From assembly GCF_017377505.1 (NCBI RefSeq), contig NZ_JAFREN010000022.1, positions 1 to 64,000 of the forward strand: a stretch of DNA of 64,000 nucleotides, given 5' to 3'. The translations under genes and the position numbers were made by a program. The notes beneath the pieces are model-generated. The model saw only the letters and a program-made list of their open reading frames with translations. It did not search any database and was not told the origin of the DNA. This stretch comes from Enterococcus sp. DIV0212c. GTDB lineage: Bacteria; Bacillota; Bacilli; Lactobacillales; Enterococcaceae. This document shows, in pieces, positions 54,416 to 62,635 of this stretch (the first letter of the stretch is position 1; every line of letters starts with the position of its first letter).

Positions 54416-55186
54416 TTAACTTCTTAATCCGCGTCCTTTATCAATCAAATACCAGCAAACAGCGTAAAGTACTGAGATAAAAAGAACAAGAATTACCATA
54501 GAAAATATAATTGGCACATCGATCGTCCCAAGAAAACCATATCTAAATCCTGAAATCATATAAACAATCGGATTGATTTTTGAAATAGCCTGCCAGATTG
54601 GCGGCAACATAGATATCGCGTAAAAGACACCCCCAAGATAAGTTAAGGGTTGCAAAACAAATGTTGGCACAATCGATACGTCATCAAAAGACTGAGCAAA
54701 AATACCATTTAACAAACCAGCTAATGAGAACAAAATTGCTGTCATCAAAAGTGTAATAATAACAATAGACCATGAATAAACGTGAAGTGGTACAAAGAAC
54801 AAGGAAATCATCGTCACAAGTGTACCAACTAGAACACTTCGGCCAAGTCCACCGATGACAAATCCCCAAATAATAATATGTGTGGGAACTGGTGCAACTA
54901 ATAATTCTTCAATATTTTTCTGGAATTTTTGCGAGAAAAAAGAAGAAGAGACGTTGGCATAAGAACTTGTAATCACCGACATCATGATTAATCCAGGAAC
55001 GATAAATTCCATATAGGAGAATCCTTCCATCTGTCCAATTCGTCCACCAATCAGGTTTCCGAAAATGACAAAATACAAGGATGTAGTAATGACTGGGGGT
55101 ACTAAAGTTTGCACCCAAATTCGTAGATAACGGTTGGTTTCTTTTACGGCAAGGCTTCTTAGAGCCGTGAAATATAGCTTAAACAT
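54416..55186 (-). CDS. ABC-2 type permease
   Basis: 256 aa from ATG 55186, which overlaps the end of the ATPase gene by eight bases; an earlier in-frame ATG lies inside the ATPase. About six membrane segments and the ABC-2 signature toward the C terminus. Partner of the ATPase upstream; multidrug or metabolite exporter. Its 3' end was duplicated together with the secreted-protein gene. Confidence 0.85.
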   Translation of the reverse strand: MFKLYFTALRSLAVKETNRYLRIWVQTLVPPVITTSLYFVIFGNLIGGRIGQMEGFSYMEFIVPGLIMMSVITSSYANVSSSFFSQKFQKNIEELLVAPVPTHIIIWGFVIGGLGRSVLVGTLVTMISLFFVPLHVYSWSIVIITLLMTAILFSLAGLLNGIFAQSFDDVSIVPTFVLQPLTYLGGVFYAISMLPPIWQAISKINPIVYMISGFRYGFLGTIDVPIIFSMVILVLFISVLYAVCWYLIDKGRGLRS

Positions 55187-56114
55187 GTTTTTCCCCCATT
55201 TGACGTTTTTCATCTGTAATTTTTAGAAACAGTTCTTCCAATCGATTCGATTTGTTACGAAGGGAAAGAACTTTAATCCCTTGTTTTGTGAGCTGATCGA
55301 ATAATTCGTTGATTCCTTGATCACGCTCGACTTCTACAACAAGTGTGCGTTCATCTTCAAAGCTATTCTCATAGCCAATAATTTCAGGTTGAGTATCAAA
55401 ATCTTCTAAATCAAAGATAAACGTTTCAAACTGTAACTTTGCTAGAAGTGTTTTCATACTAGTGTTTTCAATTAGTTCACCTGACTGGATGATCCCGATA
55501 TTACGGCAGAGCATTTCTGCTTCTTCTAGATAATGAGTCGTTAGAATGATTGTTGTACCATTTTCATTTAATTCACGTAAAAAATCCCACATCTCACGTC
55601 TTAACTCGATATCCACTCCTGCAGTAGGTTCATCTAAAATAAGCAGACGAGGTTCATGCATCAACGCACGGGCAATCATTAAGCGACGTTTCATTCCACC
55701 AGAAAGCATCCGTGCCCGTACATTACGTTTTTCCCATAAATCTGATTGTTTCAAGTATTTTTCGCTGCGTTTTAGTGCTTCTTTTCTCGAAACACCATAA
55801 TAACCAGCTTGATTGACAACGATTTGTTCAACTGTTTCAAATGGGTTGAAGTTGAATTCTTGAGGAACTAGACCGATTTGCTGTTTGGCAAGTACCAAAT
55901 CTTTATCAAGATCATAGCCAAAAACATTCACTGTTCCAGACGTTTTGTTGACAAGTGACGTGATAATTCCGATTGTTGTTGATTTTCCAGCGCCATTCGG
56001 TCCTAAAAGTGCATAAAAGTCCCCTTCTTCTACAGTTAAATTGATTCCTTTAAGCGCCTCAACACCTGTTGCATATACTTTTTTTAAGTCTTTTATTTCT
56101 AATGCATAAGTCAT
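55179..56114 (-). CDS. ABC transporter ATP-binding protein (DrrA-like)
   Basis: 311 aa. Walker A GPNGAGKST, signature LSGGMKRRL, Walker B LLILDEPTAGVD and the switch His are present. The about 90-residue C-terminal extension is typical of CcmA/DrrA-type exporters. Part of a minus-strand unit after the ArsR-type regulator gene, with a 32-base gap. Confidence 0.9.
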   Translation of the reverse strand: MTYALEIKDLKKVYATGVEALKGINLTVEEGDFYALLGPNGAGKSTTIGIITSLVNKTSGTVNVFGYDLDKDLVLAKQQIGLVPQEFNFNPFETVEQIVVNQAGYYGVSRKEALKRSEKYLKQSDLWEKRNVRARMLSGGMKRRLMIARALMHEPRLLILDEPTAGVDIELRREMWDFLRELNENGTTIILTTHYLEEAEMLCRNIGIIQSGELIENTSMKTLLAKLQFETFIFDLEDFDTQPEIIGYENSFEDERTLVVEVERDQGINELFDQLTKQGIKVLSLRNKSNRLEELFLKITDEKRQMGEKHV

Positions 56115-56146
56115 TTAATAACTATCTCCTTATTGGTAGTATTTCT

Positions 56147-56479
56147 TCATTTATTTTCTATTTGTACTGTTTTATCTTCAGGATTTTGGCAAAGACAATC
56201 GTTTCCGCCATCGGAAAGTAATTGCACCATGGAGCCCATAAATTCTTTGACAAATGCTTCTCTTAGCGTATAGTGATGCCATTGCCTTTGTTTGCTGACT
56301 GAAACGATCCCAGCTTTTTCCAATACTTTCATATGATGAGAAAGCGTTGGCTGAGTAAAGTCGAAATGTTTTAATACATCACAAGCGCACATACTGCTGT
56401 ACGAAAGAAGATCAATGATTTTCACTCTGTTTGGATCAGCCATCGCTTTGAGCACTAATGAAATTCTATCATAGTCCAT
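56147..56479 (-). CDS. ArsR-family repressor with CxC motif
   Basis: 110 aa winged-helix regulator (recognition helix about residues 43-60, FTQPTLSHHMKVLEKAG). Cys31 and Cys33 in SSMCACDV occupy the place of the metalloid-binding ELCVCDL motif of ArsR, and a second Cys pair, Cys95 and Cys97, lies at the C terminus. It most likely represses itself and the two ABC genes downstream, releasing on metal or metalloid binding. Confidence 0.88.
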   Translation of the reverse strand: MDYDRISLVLKAMADPNRVKIIDLLSYSSMCACDVLKHFDFTQPTLSHHMKVLEKAGIVSVSKQRQWHHYTLREAFVKEFMGSMVQLLSDGGNDCLCQNPEDKTVQIENK

Positions 56480-56753
56480 GCCTATCCCTCCTGTATATAG
56501 ATGAATACCTATGTTTAATATAGATCAATATGAATGTAATGTCAACGCAACAATTAGCGGTCAATAGAACGGGCTAAAAAATTATTAACAGGATTTATCT
56601 TGGCGTATACTAGAATAGATGCAATAGCTACATTAAATTTAACTAGGCTGTTGGTTTACTATATTCAGTTATCCAAGAATTAGGTATAATGACTGTGAGT
56701 CCCACTGAACGATTAATGACTGTGAAAAAAATGCACGGTAAGAGGAGAAAAAT
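56480..56753. promoter_or_regulatory. Divergent control region of arsR-like and truA genes
   Basis: On the minus strand two similar blocks (TATTCATCTATAT at about 56489-56501 and CATTCATATTGATC nearby) lie just upstream of the regulator start, in the position of an ArsR operator. No experimentally known site is matched exactly. Confidence 0.4.
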
Positions 56754-57500
56754 ATGAAAAACATTAAATTAACCATCGAGTATGACGGGACCAGATATTT
56801 AGGTTGGCAGAGACTTGGCAACTCAGATAAAACGATTCAAGGAAAAATCGAGAACATATTGACCCAAATGACAAGTTCTAAAACAGAAATCATCGGTTCG
56901 GGCAGGACAGATGCTGGGACCCATGCAAAGGGACAAATAGCTAATTTTAAAACGGATTCTACAATGAGTTTAGCTGAGATGAGCGAGTTTCTTAATCGTT
57001 ATCTACCGCGGGATATCGTTGTAAAAAAAATAGAAGAAGTTCCTGAAAGATTTCATGCTCGCTACAATGCAACAGGGAAAAAATACAGCTATCATGTTTG
57101 GAATGATGCGATTCCTACAGCATTTGAACGCCATTATAGCTTTCAATACCCTCAAGAGCTTGATCTTGATTTAATGAATGAAGCTTGTCGTAAATTGATT
57201 GGAACACATGATTTTATTGGTTTTTCTTCTCTTAAAAAGACGAAAAAATCCACTGTTAGAACGATCAAGGAACTTTCGATCCAAAAAGAAGGCAGTATGC
57301 TCCATTTTACCTTTGTTGGAAATGGTTTCTTGTATAAAATGGTCCGAATTATTATGGGCACCCTTTTAGAAATTGGTGCTGGAACGATGCAATTAGAAGT
57401 AATTGATGAAGTCTTTGCAAGTAAAATCAGAAGTGAAGCTGGAATGACTGTGCCATCTCAAGGACTTTTTCTTGACGAAGTTTACTATCCTGAGGATTAA
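56754..57500 (+). CDS. truA: tRNA pseudouridine(38-40) synthase TruA
   Basis: 248 aa, full length. The catalytic Asp53 lies in SGRTDAGTHA, and the C-terminal GNGFLYKMVRI motif is present. Enterococci often have a second truA beside the ecf (energy-coupling factor) genes; this one is isolated, next to an unrelated ABC unit. Confidence 0.9.
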   Translation: MKNIKLTIEYDGTRYLGWQRLGNSDKTIQGKIENILTQMTSSKTEIIGSGRTDAGTHAKGQIANFKTDSTMSLAEMSEFLNRYLPRDIVVKKIEEVPERFHARYNATGKKYSYHVWNDAIPTAFERHYSFQYPQELDLDLMNEACRKLIGTHDFIGFSSLKKTKKSTVRTIKELSIQKEGSMLHFTFVGNGFLYKMVRIIMGTLLEIGAGTMQLEVIDEVFASKIRSEAGMTVPSQGLFLDEVYYPED

Positions 57501-57550
57501 GTTGATCAGATAAAGTAGGCATCATATATGATGATGGTAAGTAAATAGTT

Positions 57551-57586
57551 AATAGATTAATCATCTTAAACGGTGGTTGATCTATT
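57551..57586 (+). terminator. Terminator after truA
   Basis: GATTAATCATC with GGTGGTTGATC and TATTTTTAT; a variant of the hairpin at 38974. Confidence 0.7.
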
Positions 57587-57682
57587 TTTATATTTTAAAG
57601 AATAATAGTTATTAAATTATCATGTAATTGCGTATAATTGGAATGGCAGAGCCACCAGAAGAATTAAATTAGGAGGATCAAA

Positions 57683-58360
57683 ATGAATATTCTTAAAAAA
57701 TATGGATTTTATTTTCTATTGTTAGGTGCAATAAGCGATTTTTTAACACCTTATATTCTAGGGATTTTTCATCCAAAAATGAACCAAATGACGATGGTAA
57801 TCAGCGTATTCGGTGACGTAGATAGTCCAGTCAGACAAGCATTTTTAATTTGGTCTGTAGTATCTGGCTTACTGTTTGTTTTGGCAATTACAGCAGTGTA
57901 TCAAACCTTTAGCGCTACTTCGCAAAAATTAGCTACTTTACTGGCTTTAGCGATTGGATTTTATGGTGTGGGAGATTGTATTTTCACTGGGCTATTCAGT
58001 ATCAATACTGAGCAAACAAATTGGAATTTTTCTACTTGGGTCCATAACATTGGCTCGGGTTTAGGTTATGCAGGCTTTCTGCTTTTCCCACTTTTTTTAT
58101 ACTTTCTTTATCAAAAACAGGGAAAAATAACCTATAGCAGACGGTATTTGATTTTGTTTCTGATCAGTATTTTTTTTGCAGGGATATATGGTTTGGCGCG
58201 GATTCCTGAGATCAATCAATTACCAGTGTTGAATCAAATTGGCTTTTGTCAGCGGATAAGTTTTATATTTAATTACTTACCGATAATGATATTTGCTGTA
58301 GACCAAATTAAAAATGACAAAGTTAAGCAAGAAAGAATAGGACAAAATAAGGAGTTATAA
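57683..58360 (+). CDS. DUF998-like membrane protein
   Basis: 225 aa with six predicted membrane segments and the short charged loops typical of the DUF998 family. Function unknown. Next gene begins four bases after the stop, so the pair is co-expressed. Ribosome site AGGAGG. Confidence 0.7.
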   Translation: MNILKKYGFYFLLLGAISDFLTPYILGIFHPKMNQMTMVISVFGDVDSPVRQAFLIWSVVSGLLFVLAITAVYQTFSATSQKLATLLALAIGFYGVGDCIFTGLFSINTEQTNWNFSTWVHNIGSGLGYAGFLLFPLFLYFLYQKQGKITYSRRYLILFLISIFFAGIYGLARIPEINQLPVLNQIGFCQRISFIFNYLPIMIFAVDQIKNDKVKQERIGQNKEL

Positions 58361-58363
58361 AAA

Positions 58364-59305
58364 ATGAAAGAACGAGTAGTGGTTTTCGGAGATGCGATCA
58401 TCGCAATTATTCTAACAATCATGGTTTTAGAGTTGCCCATTCAATATGCTGTGGGTGGTGAGGTAAACTTATCGTCGCTATTTAGTGCAGTCGGTATCTA
58501 TTTTATTAGTTTCTGTTTTGTAGCAAATCTTTGGTTTCAAACAGCGTATGCATTTAATCAAATCAATCAAGTGAAAAATAAAAATCTAGTGATCTACATG
58601 TTACTGTTGTTCTTTTTATCGTTGGTTCCTTCCGCAACTCGATTATTGATTGAGGATACGACGCAACAAACGATTCTAATATATGGAATATTGACATTGA
58701 TCGTAACGCTCGTTATGCGCCGAATGATCGTGGCTTTAACAAAGCAGGCAATAAAGGATGAAAAGCTGCAGAAACAACGTATAGATGAATTGAATCGGCA
58801 AGATATGCTTAGCATCGTGTTCCGCTTGATACTCTTGATTATCGGTTTTTTCTTTATACGAATTGCCTTGATTGTGTATTTGATTCTACCAATCATGGCG
58901 TTTTTACAAAATATTATCGATCATGAAGAAAATAGTTTTGTTGATACATTAGATAATGACCAAAGAAAGACTTATTTTCGGGATCGTAATCAATTATGGG
59001 GTAATACAATGAATCGATATTCCTACTTATTACGTGATTCTTTGCGTGATGATGATGAAAAAAATCCCGATCGATGGAAACAGATTATGGATGATTGGCA
59101 AGAGAAAATGGATCAAGAAATTATAACCCGCAAGAAACAGCTAGAAACGAGTGATGATGCAACAAAAAATAGGCTAGAACGTGAAATTAAACAATTAGAA
59201 CAACAAAAAGCCAGATTACAACAGCAAAAGGATAATTTGGAGTCTAAAATAATGAGTGCAGAAAATCGCAGTCTCCGTGGGCAATCAAGACATCAAGATC
59301 GATGA
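58364..59305 (+). CDS. TMEM175-family potassium channel-like protein
   Basis: 313 aa. The N-terminal VVFGDAIIAIILTIMVLEL is the F-S-D-type selectivity helix of TMEM175 (Ser replaced by Gly). About six membrane segments reach residue 190, and a long charged coiled coil (about 230-300) follows, longer than in most prokaryotic members. The TMEM175 fold forms K+ channels, but the change in the FSD motif makes conductance uncertain. Confidence 0.78.
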   Translation: MKERVVVFGDAIIAIILTIMVLELPIQYAVGGEVNLSSLFSAVGIYFISFCFVANLWFQTAYAFNQINQVKNKNLVIYMLLLFFLSLVPSATRLLIEDTTQQTILIYGILTLIVTLVMRRMIVALTKQAIKDEKLQKQRIDELNRQDMLSIVFRLILLIIGFFFIRIALIVYLILPIMAFLQNIIDHEENSFVDTLDNDQRKTYFRDRNQLWGNTMNRYSYLLRDSLRDDDEKNPDRWKQIMDDWQEKMDQEIITRKKQLETSDDATKNRLEREIKQLEQQKARLQQQKDNLESKIMSAENRSLRGQSRHQDR

Positions 59306-59684
59306 AATGAAAATAAAAAAATGAGGGTGAGTGGTAAGAAGCGTTCATACTTGTACGATAATCTTTGAGGATGAGGTTGGGTCAAAACACATCGATTTTT
59401 ATTAATGTTACCAAAAATATGGATAAACGGTGTGAAAAAGTCAGGTTCTTCAGCATTTTCCTAAAAACCGCACAATGCATAAAACGTATTGTGCGGTTTT
59501 TAGTCCAATTGCTCGAATCTAAACGACTTTTGTCACATCCTCATCGTAGTTTTTGTAGTAATGTTACTCGTTTAAGTTATGTGGAGAATTATTTTGATGA
59601 AGAAAAAAAGCAGGTAAACAATCATAGTACGTTATTTGCTATAATAAAGGTGATTCGATTCATCAAAATTCAAGGAGGATAAAA
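59306..59684. other. Gap before codA
   Basis: 380 bases with no gene apart from an open frame without a ribosome site (59365-59682). Holds the terminator at 59461-59503 and probably the codA promoter near 59640. Confidence 0.5.
59461..59503 (+). terminator. Terminator upstream of codA
   Basis: CTAAAAACCGCACAAT with ATTGTGCGGTTTTTAG, a 16-bp perfect stem with an 11-base loop; symmetrical enough to work in both directions. Confidence 0.88.
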
Positions 59685-60920
59685 ATGTTAATCAAAAATG
59701 CTTACATAGAAAATTCAACTGAGTTACAAGATATTCGTATAGTAAATGGTGTTTTTCAAAAAATCGGACATCAGTTAGTTTCAGAAAAAGATGAGGAGAT
59801 TTTAGATTTAGGCGGTAAAGCCGTTTTTCCACCATTTATAGAAAGTCATGTTCATCTAGATACGTGTTTGACCGCTGGAGAACCTGTTTGGAACAAGTCG
59901 GGAACGTTATTTGAAGGAATCGAATGTTGGTCTGAACGTAAAAAAACACTTACTGAAGAAGATATTCGTACACGTGTCAATGAAGCTGTCAGAATGCAAG
60001 CGAAAAATGGTATTCAATATGTACGGACACATGTTGATATTACTGATCCCAATCTACTAGCTTTAAAAACACTGGTAAAGCTTCGGGAGGAACTAAAAGA
60101 ATTGATGACGATCCAAATTATCGCATTTCCACAAGAAGGAATTCTTTCTTTCCCTCATGGAAAAGAGCTGCTTGAAGAAGCGATGAAGCTTGGCGCAGAT
60201 GGTGTTGGTGCGATTCCTCATTTTGAGTTTACACGGGAATATGCGGTAGAAAGTATCAATTACTGTATTGATTTGGCGCTGCGCTATGATGCGTTGGTCG
60301 ATGTCCATTGCGATGAAATCGATGATCCAGAGGCAAAAGGGTTGGAAGTTTTAGCGTGTAGAGCCCTTGAAACTGGGTTAAAAGAAAAAGTCACCGCTAG
60401 TCATACAACTGCCATGCATTCGTACAATAACGCGTATTGCTCTAAATTATTCCGCTTGCTTAAAATGAGTGAAATCAATTTTGTGGCTAACCCATTGGTC
60501 AATACACATCTACAAGGCCGTTTCGATCAATATCCTAAACGTCGAGGATTGATGCGTGTAAAAGAGCTGATGGAAAATGGCAATAATGTTTCTTTTGGTC
60601 ATGATGACATTTTTGATCCTTGGTATCCATTACGCAATGCAGATATGATAGACGTTGTTCATATGGGCTTACATGTTGGTCAAATGATGGGGTACGATGA
60701 AATTATGAATAGCTATCAATTTATCACAACGAACGCAGCGAGAACCTTGAATTTAGGCGATAGCTATGGAATCAAAGTAGGGAATTCTGCTGATTTTGTT
60801 GTTTTAAATGCTGAAAACTTTTATGATGTCATCAGTGACCGGGCAGAATTATTATATTCATTTAAAGCAGGTAAAAAAATTATTGAAACGATACCGGCAA
60901 AAGTGGAGTTATACTATTAA
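59685..60920 (+). CDS. codA: Cytosine deaminase
   Basis: 411 aa amidohydrolase. Metal ligands His in SHVHLDT, His in VDVHCDEIDD, plus GHDDIFDPWYP at about residues 305-315 match E. coli CodA. Deaminates cytosine to uracil. No permease (codB) lies beside it. Ribosome site AAGGAGG. Confidence 0.92.
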   Translation: MLIKNAYIENSTELQDIRIVNGVFQKIGHQLVSEKDEEILDLGGKAVFPPFIESHVHLDTCLTAGEPVWNKSGTLFEGIECWSERKKTLTEEDIRTRVNEAVRMQAKNGIQYVRTHVDITDPNLLALKTLVKLREELKELMTIQIIAFPQEGILSFPHGKELLEEAMKLGADGVGAIPHFEFTREYAVESINYCIDLALRYDALVDVHCDEIDDPEAKGLEVLACRALETGLKEKVTASHTTAMHSYNNAYCSKLFRLLKMSEINFVANPLVNTHLQGRFDQYPKRRGLMRVKELMENGNNVSFGHDDIFDPWYPLRNADMIDVVHMGLHVGQMMGYDEIMNSYQFITTNAARTLNLGDSYGIKVGNSADFVVLNAENFYDVISDRAELLYSFKAGKKIIETIPAKVELYY

Positions 60921-60963
60921 ATATCAACAGTTGCCACTGACCTCATAAGTGGCTATAAAATAA

Positions 60964-61010
60964 TGAAGGAATCATGTGGTGGAAGTTTAGCCCAGGATTC
61001 CTTTTTTGTT
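60964..61010 (+). terminator. Terminator after codA
   Basis: AAGGAATC (60966-60973) with GATTCCTT (60996-61003), followed by TTTTTG. Confidence 0.75.
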
Positions 61011-61129
61011 TGAAAAAAAGGGGAGTTAGAGAATTAATGTCTTTTTAATGATAAATAAATTGACAAAATGTATGATATTTCATGTTTTGAAGTGATAGAA
61101 TAATACTTGGAAGTGTTTTAAGGGTACTA

Positions 61130-61241
61130 GGCTTCACAGGTTAGTACTTGGGGAAAAAGACAAAAAATAATTGTGGCAAAGAATGCCACCTATATTTTTT
61201 TCTATTTTCCTGTCAAGGCTGATCAAGCTCTTTCAGCTTTT
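61130..61241. repeat. Structured interspersed repeat, copy 3
   Basis: Degenerate copy of the element at 5204-5436. The internal hairpin GTGGC/GCCAC (around 61173-61188) is intact but the outer stem is partly lost. Confidence 0.65.
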
Positions 61242-61251
61242 AATGTTATCT

Positions 61252-61364
61252 AGCTTCGCGGGCTAGCACTTCGGGAAAAAGATAAATTAAGAATGAGGCA
61301 AAAAGCACCTCAGTCGTAATTTCCTATTTTCCTGTCAGAGCTAAATGAGCCCGCTACGCTTTTA
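61252..61364. repeat. Structured interspersed repeat, copy 4
   Basis: Outer stem GCGGGCT (61258-61264) with AGCCCGC (61348-61354): both members of two base pairs have changed relative to ACAGGCT/AGCCTGT in copies 1-2. Ends about 20 bases before the PAP2 gene. Confidence 0.72.
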
Positions 61365-61382
61365 AATTTAGGAGGAATAAAA

Positions 61383-62288
61383 ATGTTGGAAAAAATGTCA
61401 GATAGTAGAAGAATTACAATGGTTATCTCAATTTTTGTAGTTTTACTTGGGATTGGAACGTTTGGGGATTTAGCTATTTCAAATGCAGTGATGAGTCAAA
61501 ACTCATACATTGCAACCTTTTTACAAAACTATGCTTGCTTTCCAGTAGGTGTGGTGATCATGATGAGTGGGGAAATCATTATTCATTATGCGATTCGATC
61601 GAGTCAGCCAGTGATTGCTAAATTGTTGATTATTGTGGCAGGAACAGGTCTTTCTTTATATGGAATATGGTATTATTTAAAATTTGCTATTCAGTATACT
61701 TTATCATCTATCCAAAATGTCGAGCACGGTCGTCCGATCGGGCAAGCAAATAATGATGGCGGTGTTAATCCAACATTACCATCCTATATAAATATTATTA
61801 TTTGTATCGTTGTTTTCGCAATAGCAACGTTGATCATTCAAAGTTGGTTAAGCCGAAAAACGAATGAAGAAATGGATCGATTGATGCGTGTAGCTATTTT
61901 AGGTGTGGCGGTAGCTTTTGTTTATCTTATGTGTGTGGAAGAAATTAAGATTTTATGGGGACGTGTTCGACCGTATGAACTGAATACTATCCAAGATAAT
62001 TTTACTCCGTGGTACAAAATGAATGGACCAACTGGACATAAATCGTTTCCGTCAGGTCATTCTTGTGAAAGTATGTTTGCTATTTTCTTTCCCTTATATG
62101 CTAGTCCTAAACGTGTGAAGTTACGTAAAAAATTATTGATTTTTGGTGTTTCTTGGGGAGCAATTACAGCTATTAGTAGAGTTTTATTAGGCTGTCATTT
62201 CTTTAGTGACGCAACAATGGGTGCGTTTATCATTATTTTTCTGATCTTTGTGGGCACAAGATGTGCTCAACTTAAGTTGATAAAATAA
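61383..62288 (+). CDS. PAP2-family membrane phosphatase
   Basis: 301 aa with seven to eight membrane segments. The lipid phosphate phosphatase signature is present: KILWGRVRPYE, KSFPSGHS and SRVLLGCHFFSD, with catalytic His in both last motifs. Probably dephosphorylates a lipid phosphate such as undecaprenyl pyrophosphate or phosphatidylglycerophosphate on the outer face. Its 5' region carries two structured repeats, as ccrZ does. Confidence 0.85.
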   Translation: MLEKMSDSRRITMVISIFVVLLGIGTFGDLAISNAVMSQNSYIATFLQNYACFPVGVVIMMSGEIIIHYAIRSSQPVIAKLLIIVAGTGLSLYGIWYYLKFAIQYTLSSIQNVEHGRPIGQANNDGGVNPTLPSYINIIICIVVFAIATLIIQSWLSRKTNEEMDRLMRVAILGVAVAFVYLMCVEEIKILWGRVRPYELNTIQDNFTPWYKMNGPTGHKSFPSGHSCESMFAIFFPLYASPKRVKLRKKLLIFGVSWGAITAISRVLLGCHFFSDATMGAFIIIFLIFVGTRCAQLKLIK

Positions 62289-62635
62289 AAAAACAATTGA
62301 ATGTTAATCGATAAAAGTCTGTTAAAGCTAACGATATACTGTTGGTTTTAACAGGCTTTTTTGAGTGGTTTATTTATGCTGAAACATAATATAAAAGAGT
62401 ATAAAAAAACATATTTAATTAGTTATAGCAGTGTGAATCTTTACATATATGAAAATAATCTTGAAAGACCTAAAATAAAAACTACCTGTGACAAAGACAT
62501 AAAAAATGGAATCAGAAAGGATTTTTGAAGAGAAGTAGGTCTGTTTTTCAGATGAACGTATCTAACTATCCGTGTTGTATTTGTCTGAAGATTAAAGTAA
62601 GAAGACCTTAATAAACCATAGGGGGAATTCAAAAG
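62289..62635. other. Intergenic region before the adhesin gene
   Basis: About 350 bases; beyond the terminator the AT-rich part (62380-62630) probably holds the promoter of the adhesin gene. Confidence 0.4.
62313..62362 (+). terminator. Terminator after the PAP2 gene
   Basis: AAAAGTCTGTTAAAGCTAAC pairs with GTTGGTTTTAACAGGCTTTT (with G-T pairs), then TTTT. Confidence 0.75.

Larger units (their letters stand above)
53231..54425. repeat. Tandem duplication unit 2
   Basis: Second copy of the unit at 51931-53125, 1,300 bases downstream. It continues directly into the intact permease gene. Confidence 0.9.

Noticed and set aside
59365..59682. 105-codon frame before codA
   Set aside because: Runs through a strong terminator hairpin and lacks a ribosome site.
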